Positions 8,464 to 19,732 of a DNA stretch of 64,000 bases are shown here, one piece after another. The notes under the pieces were generated by a model. That model was given only the letters and a program-made list of their open reading frames with translations, was not told the origin of the DNA and ran no database searches. The stretch is from Pseudomonas putida (GTDB lineage Bacteria > Pseudomonadota > Gammaproteobacteria > Pseudomonadales > Pseudomonadaceae), in assembly GCF_004357765.1 (NCBI RefSeq), contig NZ_SMTE01000003.1, forward strand, positions 62,001-126,000, given 5' to 3'. Numbering within the stretch: the stretch's first letter is position 1; every line of letters starts with the position of its first letter. A program made the position numbers and the translations under genes.

Positions 8464-9441
8464 ATGAAAGCTGTGTTGTGCAAAACCCTCGGTCCGGCCC
8501 ACGACCTGGTGCTGGACGAAGTCCCCCGTCCGGTACCGAAGATCAATGAGCTGTTGCTCGACGTGCACGCCGCAGGGGTCAACTTCCCCGACACCCTGAT
8601 CATCGAAGGCAAGTACCAGTTCAAGCCGCCCATGCCGTTCTCGCCCGGCGGCGAGGCAGCCGGCGTGGTGGCTGCCGTCGGCGACAAGGCGGGGTCATTC
8701 AAGGTAGGTGACCGGGTCATGGCCCTGACCGGCTGGGGGGCTTTCGCCGAGCAGGTGGCAGTGCCTGGCTACAACGTGCTGCCCATACCCGCGACCATGG
8801 ACTTCACCACCGCCGCCGCCTTCTCCATGACCTACGGCACTTCAATGCATGCGCTGCACCAACGCGCCCAGTTGCAGCCAGGGGAAACCTTGCTGGTACT
8901 GGGCGCCTCTGGTGGCGTGGGCCTGGCGGCAGTGGAAATCGGCAAGGCGATGGGCGCACGGGTGATCGCTGCGGCCAGCAATGCCGACAAACTGGCGGTG
9001 GCCAAGGCCGCCGGGGCCGACGAACTGATCGACTACAGTCAGGCGAGCCTCAAGGATGAGATCAAGCGCCTGACCGATGGCCAAGGCGTGGACGTGATCT
9101 TCGATCCGGTCGGTGGCGAACTGTTCGATCAGGCGGTGCGCGGGCTGGCCTGGAACGGCCGGTTGTTGGTAGTAGGCTTCGCCAGCGGCAACATACCGCA
9201 AATGGCAGCGAACCTGGTGTTGCTCAAGGGCGCCGCAGTGATGGGCGTGTTCTGGGGCGCATTTGCCCAGCGCCAGCCACAGGAAAATGCGGCCAATTTC
9301 CAGCAACTGTTCGCCTGGCATGCCGAAGGGAAACTCAAGCCATTGGTATCGCAGACGTATCCACTGGCCGAGGCCGGAGCGGCGATCGAGGCGCTGGGGC
9401 AACGGCGGGCTGTGGGTAAGTTGGTGGTGCTGGTGAAATAA
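8464..9441 (+). CDS. NADPH:quinone oxidoreductase family protein (zinc-free MDR)
   Basis: A 325-residue medium-chain reductase of the quinone oxidoreductase (QOR) group. The GroES-like N-terminal domain contains AAGVNFPDTLIIEGKYQ and PFSPGGEAAGVV. The Rossmann domain carries LVLGASGGVGLAAVEIGKAMGA near residue 145 and VIFDPVGGELFDQAV near residue 210. The structural and catalytic zinc ligands of alcohol dehydrogenases are absent, as in other QOR proteins. It probably reduces quinones or enones with NADPH; the substrate is unknown. ATG 8464 matches the family N-terminus MKAVLCK. Confidence 0.88.
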   Translation: MKAVLCKTLGPAHDLVLDEVPRPVPKINELLLDVHAAGVNFPDTLIIEGKYQFKPPMPFSPGGEAAGVVAAVGDKAGSFKVGDRVMALTGWGAFAEQVAVPGYNVLPIPATMDFTTAAAFSMTYGTSMHALHQRAQLQPGETLLVLGASGGVGLAAVEIGKAMGARVIAAASNADKLAVAKAAGADELIDYSQASLKDEIKRLTDGQGVDVIFDPVGGELFDQAVRGLAWNGRLLVVGFASGNIPQMAANLVLLKGAAVMGVFWGAFAQRQPQENAANFQQLFAWHAEGKLKPLVSQTYPLAEAGAAIEALGQRRAVGKLVVLVK

Positions 9442-9454
9442 ACGCGGCTGTTCC

Positions 9455-9530
9455 GACCTCTTCGCGGGCACTCTGCGGTCATCAAGAGGTGCAGAAACCC
9501 TGTGGGAGCGGGCTTGCCCGCGAAGAGGCC
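9455..9530. repeat. REP element pair
   Basis: A full REP (GTGGGAGCGGGCTTGCCCGC, 9502-9521, then GAAGAGGCC) is preceded by a short inverted remnant (CCTCTTCGCGGGC). It lies between a plus-strand gene and a convergent minus-strand gene, where such elements often sit. Confidence 0.8.
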
Positions 9531-9542
9531 ACAACCGATGGC

Positions 9543-10193
9543 TCAGACCTCGCGCAGGTTATGGCAGCGTTTGAAGCGCGCCTCCAGGTTGCGATCCGGC
9601 ATCTGGTGGCTGCGCAAGGCATTGAGGGTCTGTTCCACGTAATCGCGTGTAGTGCCATAGCGGCCCTTGGCACTGGCCAGGATCTGACTGAGCAGCCGGT
9701 CCGGCAGATTGCCGGCATAGCACGGCAGGTGGCGCTCCAGCACGAAGCCCAGCGCCTGCACACGGCTGCCATCGTCCAGCTTGCAACTCAGCCAATGCGG
9801 CCGATAGGCCGGGTACGGCATCTCACGCTGCCACAATGCCAGCAACGACCCTTCGAGGTCGCTGTCATCGAGCCGGTAGGCAAAGCCGCTGCAGGAACCA
9901 CCGCGGTCGAGGCCGAATACCAGGCCAGGGGTCTCCGGCGTGCCGCGATGCTCGTGCGACCACAGGTACAACCCCCGGTGATAACCGTGCACACGGGCCC
10001 GCTGGCGCTCGACCGAGTTGCACTCAGGCCGCCAGATCAACGAACCATAAGCAAACAACCACACAGGCCCGCCTCGATGGCGCGACATGGTCATCTGCAT
10101 CGAACTCAACAATTGTTCACGCGTGTGCTGCTGACCGAAGTCCAGCGTGGGGGGATAGCAAACTTCGAAGGAAAGATTTTCAACTGCCGACAT
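9543..10193 (-). CDS. ChaC-like gamma-glutamylcyclotransferase
   Basis: A 216-residue protein of the ChaC family, enzymes that split gamma-glutamyl peptides such as glutathione to 5-oxoproline. The signature WLFAYGSLIWRPE near residue 46 is the substrate-binding YGSL motif. RGGSCSGFAYRLDDSD near residue 110 follows, and VLERHLPCYAGNLPDRLLSQIL is in the C-terminal half. Length matches the bacterial group. It stands alone, convergent with the quinone oxidoreductase gene. Confidence 0.88.
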   Translation of the reverse strand: MSAVENLSFEVCYPPTLDFGQQHTREQLLSSMQMTMSRHRGGPVWLFAYGSLIWRPECNSVERQRARVHGYHRGLYLWSHEHRGTPETPGLVFGLDRGGSCSGFAYRLDDSDLEGSLLALWQREMPYPAYRPHWLSCKLDDGSRVQALGFVLERHLPCYAGNLPDRLLSQILASAKGRYGTTRDYVEQTLNALRSHQMPDRNLEARFKRCHNLREV

Positions 10194-10451
10194 ACGCTGC
10201 CGCCATTATTCCCATGAACTACGAACGTGGCTCAAACCGCCAGAGACAACCGTGCCAGGCTGTCTGTGCCGCCATCAGCAGGCGGCTATGGGTGCCTACC
10301 GTAAGCCAAGCGGCACACTTATCACAAGTATATGCGCAGAATCGGACAATGCCTTCCGACGATTGGAAGTGATTATGTCAGGGACGGATAAAGTTATTAG
10401 TCGAGGCGGTAACAATGACCGCCCTAACACCACTTCCGACAACTTGCGTAA

Positions 10452-11420
10452 TTAGCCTCGCGGCGCATACGCGAATACATCGGCGCGCATCCGGTGCGCG
10501 TCCATACCCGCTTCGACCAGCGCATCGAGTGTGGCGTAGACCATGTTCGGCGAGCCGCTGGCATAGACGTGTACCGCATTGAGATTGGCCACATCCTCGC
10601 AGACCGCTTCGTGCAGCAGACCGCAACGCCCTTCCCAGCCACACAGGTCACTGACCACCTGGTGCAGGAACAGATTCGGCAGACGCTGCCATTGATCCCA
10701 ATGCTCGATGGCGTAGAAGTCTTCCGGACGCCGCACGCCCCAGTAGAGGTGCACCGGATGCTTGAACCCCTGGGCACGGCAGTGCTCGACCAGGCTGTGC
10801 ATCTGCCCCATGCCGGTGCCTGCGGCGATCAGCACCAGCGGGCCGTCGGGCAGCTCAGCCAGATGGGTATCGCCAAAAGGCATTTCGATACGCGCCAGAC
10901 CATCCCGGCGCAACTGCTCGATCAGTTGCAGTGCGCTGGGTTCGCGGGCCAGTACGTGCAGTTCCAGGTCACGCCCGCTGTGCGGCGCCGACGCCAGCGA
11001 AAATGCCGCCGGCTTGCCGCCTTCGCGCTCGATCATCAGGTACTGCCCTGCGTGATACCGCAGGGGCTTGCCGGCCGGCGCGCACAAGCGCACGCGCCAG
11101 ACATCGCCACCGACCTCGACGCACTCGCTTACCGTGCACGTCAGCTTGCGCACCGGCAGTTCGCCGAGCGCCAGCACACCGTCCCAGAGCAACACGCAGT
11201 CCTCCAGCGGTTCGGCGATGCAGGTGAACAGTTCACCATGGTCCCGCACCTCGCCATCCTGGCGCACGCGCCCCTCGACCAGCAAGGCGGCGCAAACATG
11301 GCAGTTGCCATTGCGGCAGCTGTTGGGACAGTCATAACCCAGGCGCCGGGCGCCATCGAGGATCCGTTCCCCGGGTTGAAGCGTCAGCACTGACCCGGAC
11401 GGCTGCAACGTTACCTGCAT
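10452..11420 (-). CDS. 2Fe-2S/FAD oxidoreductase, CDP-6-deoxy-delta-3,4-glucoseen reductase-like
   Basis: A 322-residue electron-transfer protein. The N-terminal plant-type ferredoxin domain carries the cluster cysteines in YDCPNSCRNGNCHVCAALL (CX4CX2C) with a fourth Cys in LFTCIAEP. An FAD domain (GQYLMIEREGGKPAAFSLAS) and an NAD(P)H domain (LVLIAAGTGMGQMHSLVEHC) follow. ATG 11420 overlaps the ubiD stop by one base (TGATG), so translation is coupled and this start is preferred over the one 24 bases upstream. It is related to Fre/CDP-glucoseen reductase. A role as reductase for an oxygenase or UbiD partner is speculation. Confidence 0.85.
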   Translation of the reverse strand: MQVTLQPSGSVLTLQPGERILDGARRLGYDCPNSCRNGNCHVCAALLVEGRVRQDGEVRDHGELFTCIAEPLEDCVLLWDGVLALGELPVRKLTCTVSECVEVGGDVWRVRLCAPAGKPLRYHAGQYLMIEREGGKPAAFSLASAPHSGRDLELHVLAREPSALQLIEQLRRDGLARIEMPFGDTHLAELPDGPLVLIAAGTGMGQMHSLVEHCRAQGFKHPVHLYWGVRRPEDFYAIEHWDQWQRLPNLFLHQVVSDLCGWEGRCGLLHEAVCEDVANLNAVHVYASGSPNMVYATLDALVEAGMDAHRMRADVFAYAPRG

Positions 11421-12886
11421 CAATCTATTCCCAACTGATCCCACAACTCATCGATACGGCGGGTGACGGCCTCGTCCTTGACGATGGCACGACCCCATTC
11501 GCGTGTAGTCTCGCCCGGCCACTTGTGCGTGGCATCCAGGCCCATCTTCGACCCCAGGCCCGATACTGGAGAAGCGAAATCCAGGTAATCGATCGGCGTG
11601 TTGTCGATCATCACGGTATCACGCTTGGGGTCCATGCGCGTGGTGATGGCCCAGATCACGTCGTTCCAGTCACGGGCGTTGATATCGTCGTCGGTGACGA
11701 TAACGAACTTGGTGTACATGAACTGTCGCAGGAACGACCACACCCCAAGCATTACGCGCTTGGCGTGGCCTGGATACTGCTTCTTCATGGTCACTACCGC
11801 CATGCGGTAGGAGCAACCTTCCGGCGGCAGGTAGAAGTCGACGATCTCGGGGAACTGCTTTTGCAGGATGGGTACGAACACCTCGTTCAGCGCAACGCCC
11901 AGAATCGCCGGCTCATCCGGCGGACGGCCGGTGTAGGTGCTGTGGTAGATCGGCTTTTGCCGGTGGGTGATGCGCTCGATGGTGAACACCGGGAAACTGT
12001 CCACCTCGTTGTAGTAGCCGGTGTGGTCGCCATACGGCCCTTCCGGCGCCATCTCGCCCGGATGGATGACGCCCTCGAGGATGATTTCGGCGGTAGCCGG
12101 CACCTGCAGGTCGCTGCCACGGCACTTGACCAGCTCGGTGCGGTTGCCGCGCAGCAGGCCGGCGAAGGCATATTCGGACAGGGTGTCGGGCACCGGGGTC
12201 ACGGCTCCGAGGATGGTCGCAGGATCGGCGCCGAGCGCCACGGCGACCGGGAACGGTTGGCCAGGATGCTTTTCGCACCATTCGCGATAGTCCAGCGCGC
12301 CGCCGCGGTGGCTGAGCCAACGCATGATGACCTTGTTGCGGCCAATCACCTGTTGGCGATAGATCCCCAGATTCTGGCGGTCCTTGTTCGGACCACGGGT
12401 GACGGTCAGGCCCCAGGTGATCAGCGGAGCGACGTCACCCGGCCAGCAGTGCTGGATCGGCAGTTGGCTGAGGTCGACATCCTCACCCTCGACCACGACT
12501 TCTTGACACACCGCGTCCTTGACCATCTTGGGCGCCATCGACACGACCTTCTTGAAGATCGGCAGCTTCGACCAGGCATCCTTCAGACCTTTCGGAGGCT
12601 CGGGCTCCTTGAGGAAGGCCAGCAGCTTGCCGATTTCACGCAGCTCATCGACCGACTCGGCGCCCATGCCCATGGCCACCCGCTCCGGGGTGCCGAAGAG
12701 GTTGCCCAGCACCGGGATGTCGAAGCCCGTGGGCTTTTCGAACAGCAGCGCAGGGCCCTTGGCGCGCAGAGTGCGGTCGCAGACCTCGGTCATTTCCAGA
12801 ATGGGGGAGATCGGAACCTGGATGCGCTTGAGTTCGCCGCGCTGCTCCAGGCCACGGATGAAGTCGCGCAAATCGCGATACTGCAT
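11420..12886 (-). CDS. ubiD: 4-hydroxy-3-polyprenylbenzoate decarboxylase UbiD
   Basis: A 488-residue UbiD decarboxylase, which removes the ring carboxyl of polyprenyl-4-hydroxybenzoate in ubiquinone synthesis using prenylated FMN made by UbiX. It begins [20 protein letters not shown], as in E. coli UbiD. The cofactor/metal region includes [19 protein letters not shown] near residue 174 and [12 protein letters not shown] near residue 286 (conserved catalytic Glu/Asp region). Length matches E. coli (497). It is the first gene of a two-gene unit with the 2Fe-2S reductase. Confidence 0.95.
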   Translation of the reverse strand: MQYRDLRDFIRGLEQRGELKRIQVPISPILEMTEVCDRTLRAKGPALLFEKPTGFDIPVLGNLFGTPERVAMGMGAESVDELREIGKLLAFLKEPEPPKGLKDAWSKLPIFKKVVSMAPKMVKDAVCQEVVVEGEDVDLSQLPIQHCWPGDVAPLITWGLTVTRGPNKDRQNLGIYRQQVIGRNKVIMRWLSHRGGALDYREWCEKHPGQPFPVAVALGADPATILGAVTPVPDTLSEYAFAGLLRGNRTELVKCRGSDLQVPATAEIILEGVIHPGEMAPEGPYGDHTGYYNEVDSFPVFTIERITHRQKPIYHSTYTGRPPDEPAILGVALNEVFVPILQKQFPEIVDFYLPPEGCSYRMAVVTMKKQYPGHAKRVMLGVWSFLRQFMYTKFVIVTDDDINARDWNDVIWAITTRMDPKRDTVMIDNTPIDYLDFASPVSGLGSKMGLDATHKWPGETTREWGRAIVKDEAVTRRIDELWDQLGID

Positions 12887-12966
12887 GCAAAAGCCTCGTG
12901 TTGGCCGTATCGGTCGGGATGCAGAGTGTAGCGCCGTTCAGGGCGTCGTTGGGGGCAAAAATGCGT

Positions 12967-13067
12967 TGGGGCCGCTTCGCACCCCTTCGCGGGCAAGCCC
13001 GCTCCCACAGGTTCAGCGTGATCCCTGTGGGAGCGGGCTTGCCCGCGAAGGGACGCGAAGCGGCCCC
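12967..13067. repeat. Inverted REP pair (BIME)
   Basis: Two REP units in opposite orientation, CCTTCGCGGGCAAGCCCGCT at about 12983-13002 and AGCGGGCTTGCCCGCGAAGG at about 13032-13051. They are framed by GGGGCCGCTTCG and CGAAGCGGCCCC, which lengthens the palindrome. It lies between the ubiD start and the rho stop. Confidence 0.88.
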
Positions 13068-13088
13068 AATTACGACCTGTCCGAAAGC

Positions 13089-14348
<1,260 letters not shown>

Positions 14349-14545
14349 AAGGGGAGTGACGTAATCATGTAAGAAGGGAGAATTAAGCATCTGGCTTAAT
14401 GAGGCCGCGCCGCTAGATGGCGACAGGATCGCGTACTGATTCGAATTGGGGATGCTTCGGCGACGGCGTGTAGAGGGCACTGGAGAAGCAGTGCGAGGCC
14501 GAATGTAACACTTGCTTTTTTCTGCGTCTAGTGCTCTGAAAAAGA
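14349..14545 (-). promoter_or_regulatory. Structured 5' leader of rho (likely the Pseudomon-Rho RNA region)
   Basis: The roughly 200-base leader contains a perfect 7-bp hairpin, ATTAAGC-loop-GCTTAAT (14400 to 14382), just before a pyrimidine-rich stretch and the rho start. A conserved RNA motif called Pseudomon-Rho has been reported upstream of rho in pseudomonads. The position fits, but I could not align it. A short in-frame leader peptide ([14 protein letters not shown]) begins inside the hairpin. Confidence 0.5.
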
Positions 14546-14572
14546 AAAGCCCCGCATTTGCGGGGCTTTTTC
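14545..14572 (-). terminator. Intrinsic terminator of trxA
   Basis: AAAGCCCCGCATTTGCGGGGCTTTTT forms a GC-rich 8-9-bp hairpin with T-runs on both strands. It lies a few bases after the trxA stop and before the rho leader, so it separates the two transcripts. Confidence 0.9.
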
Positions 14573-14575
14573 ACA

Positions 14576-14905
14576 TCACAGGTTGGCGTCGAGGAAGGCG
14601 GCCAACTGCGATTTGGACAGGGCGCCGACCTTGGTGGCTTCGACGTTGCCATTCTTGAACAGCATGAGGGTCGGGATACCACGCACGCCGTGCTTGGCCG
14701 GAGTTTCCTGGTTCTCGTCGATGTTCAGCTTGGCGACGGTCAGTTTGCCTTCGTAGGTGGAAGCGATGTCGTCCAGAACCGGAGCGATCATCTTGCATGG
14801 ACCGCACCATTCAGCCCAGTAGTCGACCAGCACCGGGCCTTGAGCCTGAAGAACTTCGGCGTCGAAGGTGGCGTCGGTGACGTGTTTGATCAGATCGCTG
14901 CTCAT
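14576..14905 (-). CDS. trxA: Thioredoxin 1
   Basis: A 109-residue thioredoxin with the active site [13 protein letters not shown] (residues 29-41), the cis-proline loop [11 protein letters not shown] and the usual length. It reduces protein disulfides in the cytoplasm and is recharged by thioredoxin reductase. ATG 14905 gives the standard N-terminus ([17 protein letters not shown]) and follows GGAGATATCC. The trxA-rho order is conserved in gammaproteobacteria. A separate terminator follows. Confidence 0.97.
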   Translation of the reverse strand: MSSDLIKHVTDATFDAEVLQAQGPVLVDYWAEWCGPCKMIAPVLDDIASTYEGKLTVAKLNIDENQETPAKHGVRGIPTLMLFKNGNVEATKVGALSKSQLAAFLDANL

Positions 14906-15149
14906 GGATATCTCCAGGGTCGTAAGCAAAAAAACGTGGCCCATGATAGCCGCACCTACGTCCTACAGGAAGTCACGAACGATTGAGTGTAACTATAGTT
15001 GTGCAAGACGCCGCGAATCGAAAGTGTCACACGAGTGTCATAGCATCGAATGGCACATTGCCCTGCATCAAGCCCCGGAGTGCCACGCGTTGGCGGCAGC
15101 CATGGATCGTGGCACGATTGCCGGGTTAACGACCGAGAACACTCAGATC

Positions 15150-16652
15150 ATGCCGCAAACCACCGCGAAGAACCTGTCTCTGATCGCTGCCATCGACCTT
15201 GGCTCCAACAGCTTCCACATGGTCGTCGCCAAAGCCCATCATACCGAGATCCGCATTCTCGAACGACTGGGGGAAAAGGTGCAGCTGGCAGCCGGCATCG
15301 ACGAAGCCCGCATGCTCAGCGAAGAGGCCATGGAACGGGGCCTGGAGTGCCTCAAGCGCTTTGCCCAGCTGATCAACGGCATGCCCGCAGGCGCCGTGCG
15401 CATCGTCGGCACCAACGCCTTGCGTGAAGCGCGCAACCGTAACGAATTCATCCAGCGTGCCGAAGCCATCCTCGGTCACCCGGTCGAGGTCATCTCTGGC
15501 CGTGAAGAAGCACGTCTGATCTACCTCGGCGTCTCGCACACCCTGGCCGACAACCCCGGCAAGCGCCTGGTCGCCGACATCGGCGGCGGCAGCACCGAGT
15601 TCATCATCGGCCAACGCTTCGAGCCGCTACTGCGCGAAAGCCTGCAGATGGGCTGCGTGAGCTTCACTCAGCGGTATTTCCGCGACGGCAAGATCACCCC
15701 GGCGCGCTACGCCCAGGCCTATACCGCCGCACGTCTGGAACTGATGAGCATCGAGCATGCCCTGCACCGCCTGACCTGGGACGAAGCCATCGGCTCGTCG
15801 GGCACCATCCGCGCCATCGGTGCCGCCATCAAGGCCTGTGGCCTGGGCAATGGCGAGGTCAACGCCGAAGGTCTGGCCACGATCAAGCGCAAGCTGTTCA
15901 AGCTGGGTGAAGTCGACAAGATCGATTTCGAAGGCGTCAAAGCCGACCGCCGCACCATCTTCCCAGCCGGCCTGGCGATCCTCGAAGCGATTTTCGATGC
16001 CCTCGAGCTGCAGCGCATGGACCACTGCGACGGCGCCCTGCGCGAAGGCGTGCTGTTCGACCTGCTCGGTCGCCACCACCATGAGGACGTACGTGAGCGC
16101 ACCCTGAACTCGTTGATGGAGCGCTACCACGTCGATCAGGGCCAGGCGGCACGGGTCGAACGCAAGGCCCTGCACGCCTTCGACCAAGTGGCCGATGCGT
16201 GGGGACTGAACGAAGGCAACTGGCGCGACCTTCTAGGATGGGCAGCGAAAATTCATGAAATCGGCCTGGATATCGCGCATTACCACTACCACAAGCATGG
16301 CGCCTACCTGGTCGAACACTCCGATCTGTCCGGCTTCTCCCGCGAAGACCAGCAGATGCTGGCCCTACTGGTGCGCGGCCATCGCCGCAATATTCCCAAG
16401 GACCGCTTTGCCGAGTTCGGTGCAGAGGGTCGCCAGCTGATCCGTCTGTGCGTATTGCTGCGCTTCGCCATCCTGTTCCATCACATCCGCGGCACTCAGC
16501 AGATGCCCAAGGTGGAACTGCAGGCCGGCGAAGACAGCCTGCACGTCGTGTTTCCTGACGGGTGGTTGGAGCAGAACCAGCTGACCCAGGCCGACTTCGC
16601 CAACGAGGCGGAGTGGCTGACCCGGGTCGGCTTCGTCCTCAGCGTACGTTGA
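15150..16652 (+). CDS. ppx: Exopolyphosphatase
   Basis: A 500-residue exopolyphosphatase of the Ppx/GppA family, which releases phosphate from the end of polyphosphate chains. ATP-grasp-like phosphate loops of the actin/hexokinase fold are visible: [15 protein letters not shown] near residue 13, [16 protein letters not shown] near residue 113 and [14 protein letters not shown] near residue 140. The C-terminal HD-like part ([20 protein letters not shown]) follows near residue 370. It is convergent with ppk, and the two coding regions overlap by 14 bases at their 3' ends. Confidence 0.94.
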   Translation: MPQTTAKNLSLIAAIDLGSNSFHMVVAKAHHTEIRILERLGEKVQLAAGIDEARMLSEEAMERGLECLKRFAQLINGMPAGAVRIVGTNALREARNRNEFIQRAEAILGHPVEVISGREEARLIYLGVSHTLADNPGKRLVADIGGGSTEFIIGQRFEPLLRESLQMGCVSFTQRYFRDGKITPARYAQAYTAARLELMSIEHALHRLTWDEAIGSSGTIRAIGAAIKACGLGNGEVNAEGLATIKRKLFKLGEVDKIDFEGVKADRRTIFPAGLAILEAIFDALELQRMDHCDGALREGVLFDLLGRHHHEDVRERTLNSLMERYHVDQGQAARVERKALHAFDQVADAWGLNEGNWRDLLGWAAKIHEIGLDIAHYHYHKHGAYLVEHSDLSGFSREDQQMLALLVRGHRRNIPKDRFAEFGAEGRQLIRLCVLLRFAILFHHIRGTQQMPKVELQAGEDSLHVVFPDGWLEQNQLTQADFANEAEWLTRVGFVLSVR

Positions 16653-18864
16653 GGACCGGGTTGCTCAGGCGCTCCAGCAGGGTCGCCTGGGCACTGCGAG
16701 GGTTCTGGTTGCCGGTCGGCGTGCTGCGCACGTAGCGCCCGTCCGGCTGCAGGGTCCAGGCGTGGGTATTGTCGGTCAGGTAGCTTTCGAGCTCTTTCTT
16801 CACCCGCAGCAGCAGCTTCTTGCCTTCTACCGGGAAGCAGGTCTCGACGCGCTTGTCGAGGTTGCGCTCCATCCAGTCAGCGCTGGACAGGTAGATCTGT
16901 TCTTCACCGCCATTGAGGAAGTAGAACACCCGGGTGTGCTCCAGGAAGCGGCCGATGATCGAGCGCACCTGGATGTTGTGCGAGACCCCCGGGATGCCTG
17001 GACGCAGGCAGCACATGCCACGCACCACCAGATCGATCTTCACGCCCGATTGGCTGGCCTTGTACAGCGCCTTGATCACCTTGGCATCGGTCAGCGAGTT
17101 GAACTTGGCAATGATGTGCGCCGGCTTGCCCTCCAGGGCGAACTGGGTCTCGCGGGCAATCATGTCGAGCATGCCTTTCTTCAGAGTGAATGGCGCATGC
17201 AGCAACTTCTTCATGCGCAGCGTCTTGCCCATGCCGATCAACTGGCTGAACAGCTTGCCGACATCCTCGGTGAGGGCATCGTCGGAGGTCAGCAGGCTGT
17301 AGTCGGTGTACAAACGTGCGTTGCCGGCGTGGTAGTTGCCGGTACCCAGGTGTGCGTAACGGACGATCTCGCCCTGCTCGCGGCGCAGGATCAGCATCAT
17401 CTTGGCGTGGGTCTTGAAGCCGACCACGCCATAGATCACAACCGCACCGGCTGCCTGCAAGCGGCTGGCCATCTGCAGGTTGGACTCTTCGTCGAAACGC
17501 GCACGCAGTTCGATCACCGCGGTGACCTCCTTGCCGTTACGCGCAGCGTCCACCAAGGCGTCGACGATCTCCGAGTTGGCCCCGGAGCGGTACAGCGTCT
17601 GACGCACGGCGAGCACGTGCGGATCCTTGGCGGCCTGACGCAACAGGTCGACGACCGGGGTGAAGGATTCGAACGGGTGCATCAGCAGCACATCCTGCTT
17701 GCTGACCACACTGAAGATGTTATCGGCATTCTGCAGCAGCTTGGGAATCGCCGGGGTGAATGGCGTGTACTGCAGCTCCGGATGACTGTCCAAGCCGGTG
17801 ATGCTGAACAGACGGGTCAGGTTGACCGGGCCATTGACCTGGTAGAGCTCGCTCTCGCTCAGGCTGAACTGCTTGAGCAGGTAATCCGAAAGGTGCTTGG
17901 GACAGGTATCGGCGACTTCCAGACGTACGGCATCGCCGTAGCGACGCGAGAACAGCTCGCCACGCAGAGCGCGGGCAAGGTCGTCGACCTCCTCGGAGTC
18001 CAGCGCCAGGTCGGCGTTGCGGGTCAGCCGGAACTGGTAGCAACCCTTGACCTTCATGCCTTGGAACAGATCGTCGGCATGGGCATGGATCATCGAAGAC
18101 AGGAAGACGTAGTTGTCACCGGCCCCCCCCACCTCCTCCGGCACGCGAATCACCCTTGGCAAAAGACGCGGCGCCGGAATGATCGCCAGACCCGAGTCGC
18201 GGCCGAAGGCATCGACACCCTCGAGCTCGACGATGAAGTTGAGGCTCTTGTTCACCAGCAAGGGGAACGGGTGGGTCGGGTCGAGACCGATCGGGGTGAT
18301 GATCGGGGCGATCTCGTCACGGAAGTAGCGGCGTACCCAGGTCTTGAGCTTGGGCGTCCAGTAGCGCCGACGGATGAAGCGGATGGCGTGCTTTTCCAGC
18401 TCCGGCAGCAGCACGTCGTTGAGGATGGCGTACTGACGCTCCACCTCGATGTGCACCAGCTCGCTGATGCGTGCAAGCGCCTGATGCGGCTGCAGGCCGT
18501 CGGCACCGGCCTGTTCGCGGGCGAAGTTGATCTGTTTCTTCAGCCCCGCGACGCGGATCTCGAAGAACTCGTCGAGGTTGCTGGAGAAGATCAGCAGGAA
18601 CTTCAAACGCTCCAGCAGCGGATAGGATTCGTCCAACGCCTGTTCCAGCACGCGGATGTTGAACTGCAGCTGCGAAAGCTCGCGATGAATGTACAGGCTG
18701 CTGTCGTCCAGGCTCGGCACGGCGATGGCCGGCGCCGGAGCGGGAGCAGGTGTCTCGGCTACCGGCTCGGGCTCTGGCGGCAGATCCGGCGGAGTCTGCA
18801 CCATTTCTTCGGGGATGGCCTGGGCTTCCTTGATCGCGACAGGGGTTAGCACTTCATTATTCAT
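16639..18864 (-). CDS. ppk: Polyphosphate kinase
   Basis: A 741-residue PPK1 that makes polyphosphate from ATP. The N-terminal extension (to about residue 60) is rich in Pro/Glu/Ala and is species-specific. The conserved part begins [20 protein letters not shown]. The two phospholipase-D-like domains include [40 protein letters not shown] with the autophosphorylated His, and [23 protein letters not shown] 18864 is chosen after GTTCCTGGAGG-type purines in the leader rather than the upstream ATG at 18912. It shares the locus with ppx in opposing orientation. Confidence 0.93.
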   Translation of the reverse strand: MNNEVLTPVAIKEAQAIPEEMVQTPPDLPPEPEPVAETPAPAPAPAIAVPSLDDSSLYIHRELSQLQFNIRVLEQALDESYPLLERLKFLLIFSSNLDEFFEIRVAGLKKQINFAREQAGADGLQPHQALARISELVHIEVERQYAILNDVLLPELEKHAIRFIRRRYWTPKLKTWVRRYFRDEIAPIITPIGLDPTHPFPLLVNKSLNFIVELEGVDAFGRDSGLAIIPAPRLLPRVIRVPEEVGGAGDNYVFLSSMIHAHADDLFQGMKVKGCYQFRLTRNADLALDSEEVDDLARALRGELFSRRYGDAVRLEVADTCPKHLSDYLLKQFSLSESELYQVNGPVNLTRLFSITGLDSHPELQYTPFTPAIPKLLQNADNIFSVVSKQDVLLMHPFESFTPVVDLLRQAAKDPHVLAVRQTLYRSGANSEIVDALVDAARNGKEVTAVIELRARFDEESNLQMASRLQAAGAVVIYGVVGFKTHAKMMLILRREQGEIVRYAHLGTGNYHAGNARLYTDYSLLTSDDALTEDVGKLFSQLIGMGKTLRMKKLLHAPFTLKKGMLDMIARETQFALEGKPAHIIAKFNSLTDAKVIKALYKASQSGVKIDLVVRGMCCLRPGIPGVSHNIQVRSIIGRFLEHTRVFYFLNGGEEQIYLSSADWMERNLDKRVETCFPVEGKKLLLRVKKELESYLTDNTHAWTLQPDGRYVRSTPTGNQNPRSAQATLLERLSNPVLNVR

Positions 18865-19079
18865 CTGACGTTCCTGGAGGGCGGATACGCTCTCTGTACA
18901 ATTGAGCGGCACGATAAGCGGCCATTATGACGACTGTGTTACACCCCGTGGCAAGCCTGCGTCTGACAGCCGTTGCTATTGTCATGACTGCCGTTGTTCA
19001 TGCTGAGACACATTTGGACACTTTCACGAATGCGCGCGAAGGGGTAGGCTGCGCGTTCATTTCGCCAGCATCTCAGAAA

Positions 19080-19676
19080 ATGCTCCAACAATTCCTGCAG
19101 GATTTCGGCTACTTCGCCCTTTTTCTAGGCACCTTTTTTGAAGGCGAGACCATCCTGGTGCTTGCAGGCTTCCTCGCGTTTCGCGGCTATATGGACATCA
19201 ACCTGGTGTGTTTGGTGGCCTTTTTCGGTAGCTACGCGGGTGATCAGTTGTGGTATTTCATGGGTCGTCGTCACGGACGCCGTATCCTCGCCCGCAAACC
19301 GCGCTGGCAGGCCATGGGCGACAAGGCCCTGGGGCACATTCGACGCCACCCCGACATCTGGGTGCTGAGCTTCCGTTTCGTCTATGGTCTGCGCACCGTG
19401 ATGCCGGTCGCGATCGGCCTGTCCGGCTACCCGCCGCGCCGCTATCTGCTGCTCAACGGCATCGGCGCGGCTATCTGGGCGATTGCCCTGGGTGCTGCGG
19501 CCTACCATTTCGGCGCCATCCTCGAAGGCTTGTTGGGCAACGTGAAGCGCTATGAGCTATGGGTACTAGGGGGCCTGTTGGTGCTGGGCGGCCTGCTCTG
19601 GTTGCGCCGCCGCTTCCGTGCCCTGCGCGCCGAACGAAAGGCCGCTTCCGCGGCAGACCAGACGGCCGATAAGTGA
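19080..19676 (+). CDS. DedA family inner-membrane protein
   Basis: A 198-residue DedA/SNARE-associated (VTT) membrane protein. Family marks are F-FEGETILVLAGFLA in the first re-entrant segment, GDQLWYFMGRRHGRR with the conserved basic motif, and FRFVYGLRTVMPVAIGLSGY near residue 100. Four to five hydrophobic segments are visible. DedA proteins are involved in membrane homeostasis and lipid carrier or phospholipid flipping. Earlier in-frame starts exist back to 18927, but the conserved family N-terminus (MLQQFLQDFGYFALF) begins at 19080. Confidence 0.88.
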   Translation: MLQQFLQDFGYFALFLGTFFEGETILVLAGFLAFRGYMDINLVCLVAFFGSYAGDQLWYFMGRRHGRRILARKPRWQAMGDKALGHIRRHPDIWVLSFRFVYGLRTVMPVAIGLSGYPPRRYLLLNGIGAAIWAIALGAAAYHFGAILEGLLGNVKRYELWVLGGLLVLGGLLWLRRRFRALRAERKAASAADQTADK

Positions 19677-19732
19677 ACACCCCGCCCTGGCTGTGTTCCA
19701 AGCTTTAGCGCCTCGACACAGGAGTAACGAGC

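Noticed and set aside
10374-10454. A 26-codon plus-strand frame (MSGTDKVISRGGNND...) in the gap before the 2Fe-2S reductase gene
   Set aside because: It has only a weak ribosome site, overlaps the 3' end of the opposing gene, and shows no recognisable family; likely chance.
18927-19079. An N-terminal extension of the DedA protein and a Pho-box-like sequence (CTGACAG...TGTCAT) upstream of ppk
   Set aside because: The extension is not part of the DedA family pattern. The half-sites are not spaced at 11 bases as in a Pho box, so no PhoB site is claimed.
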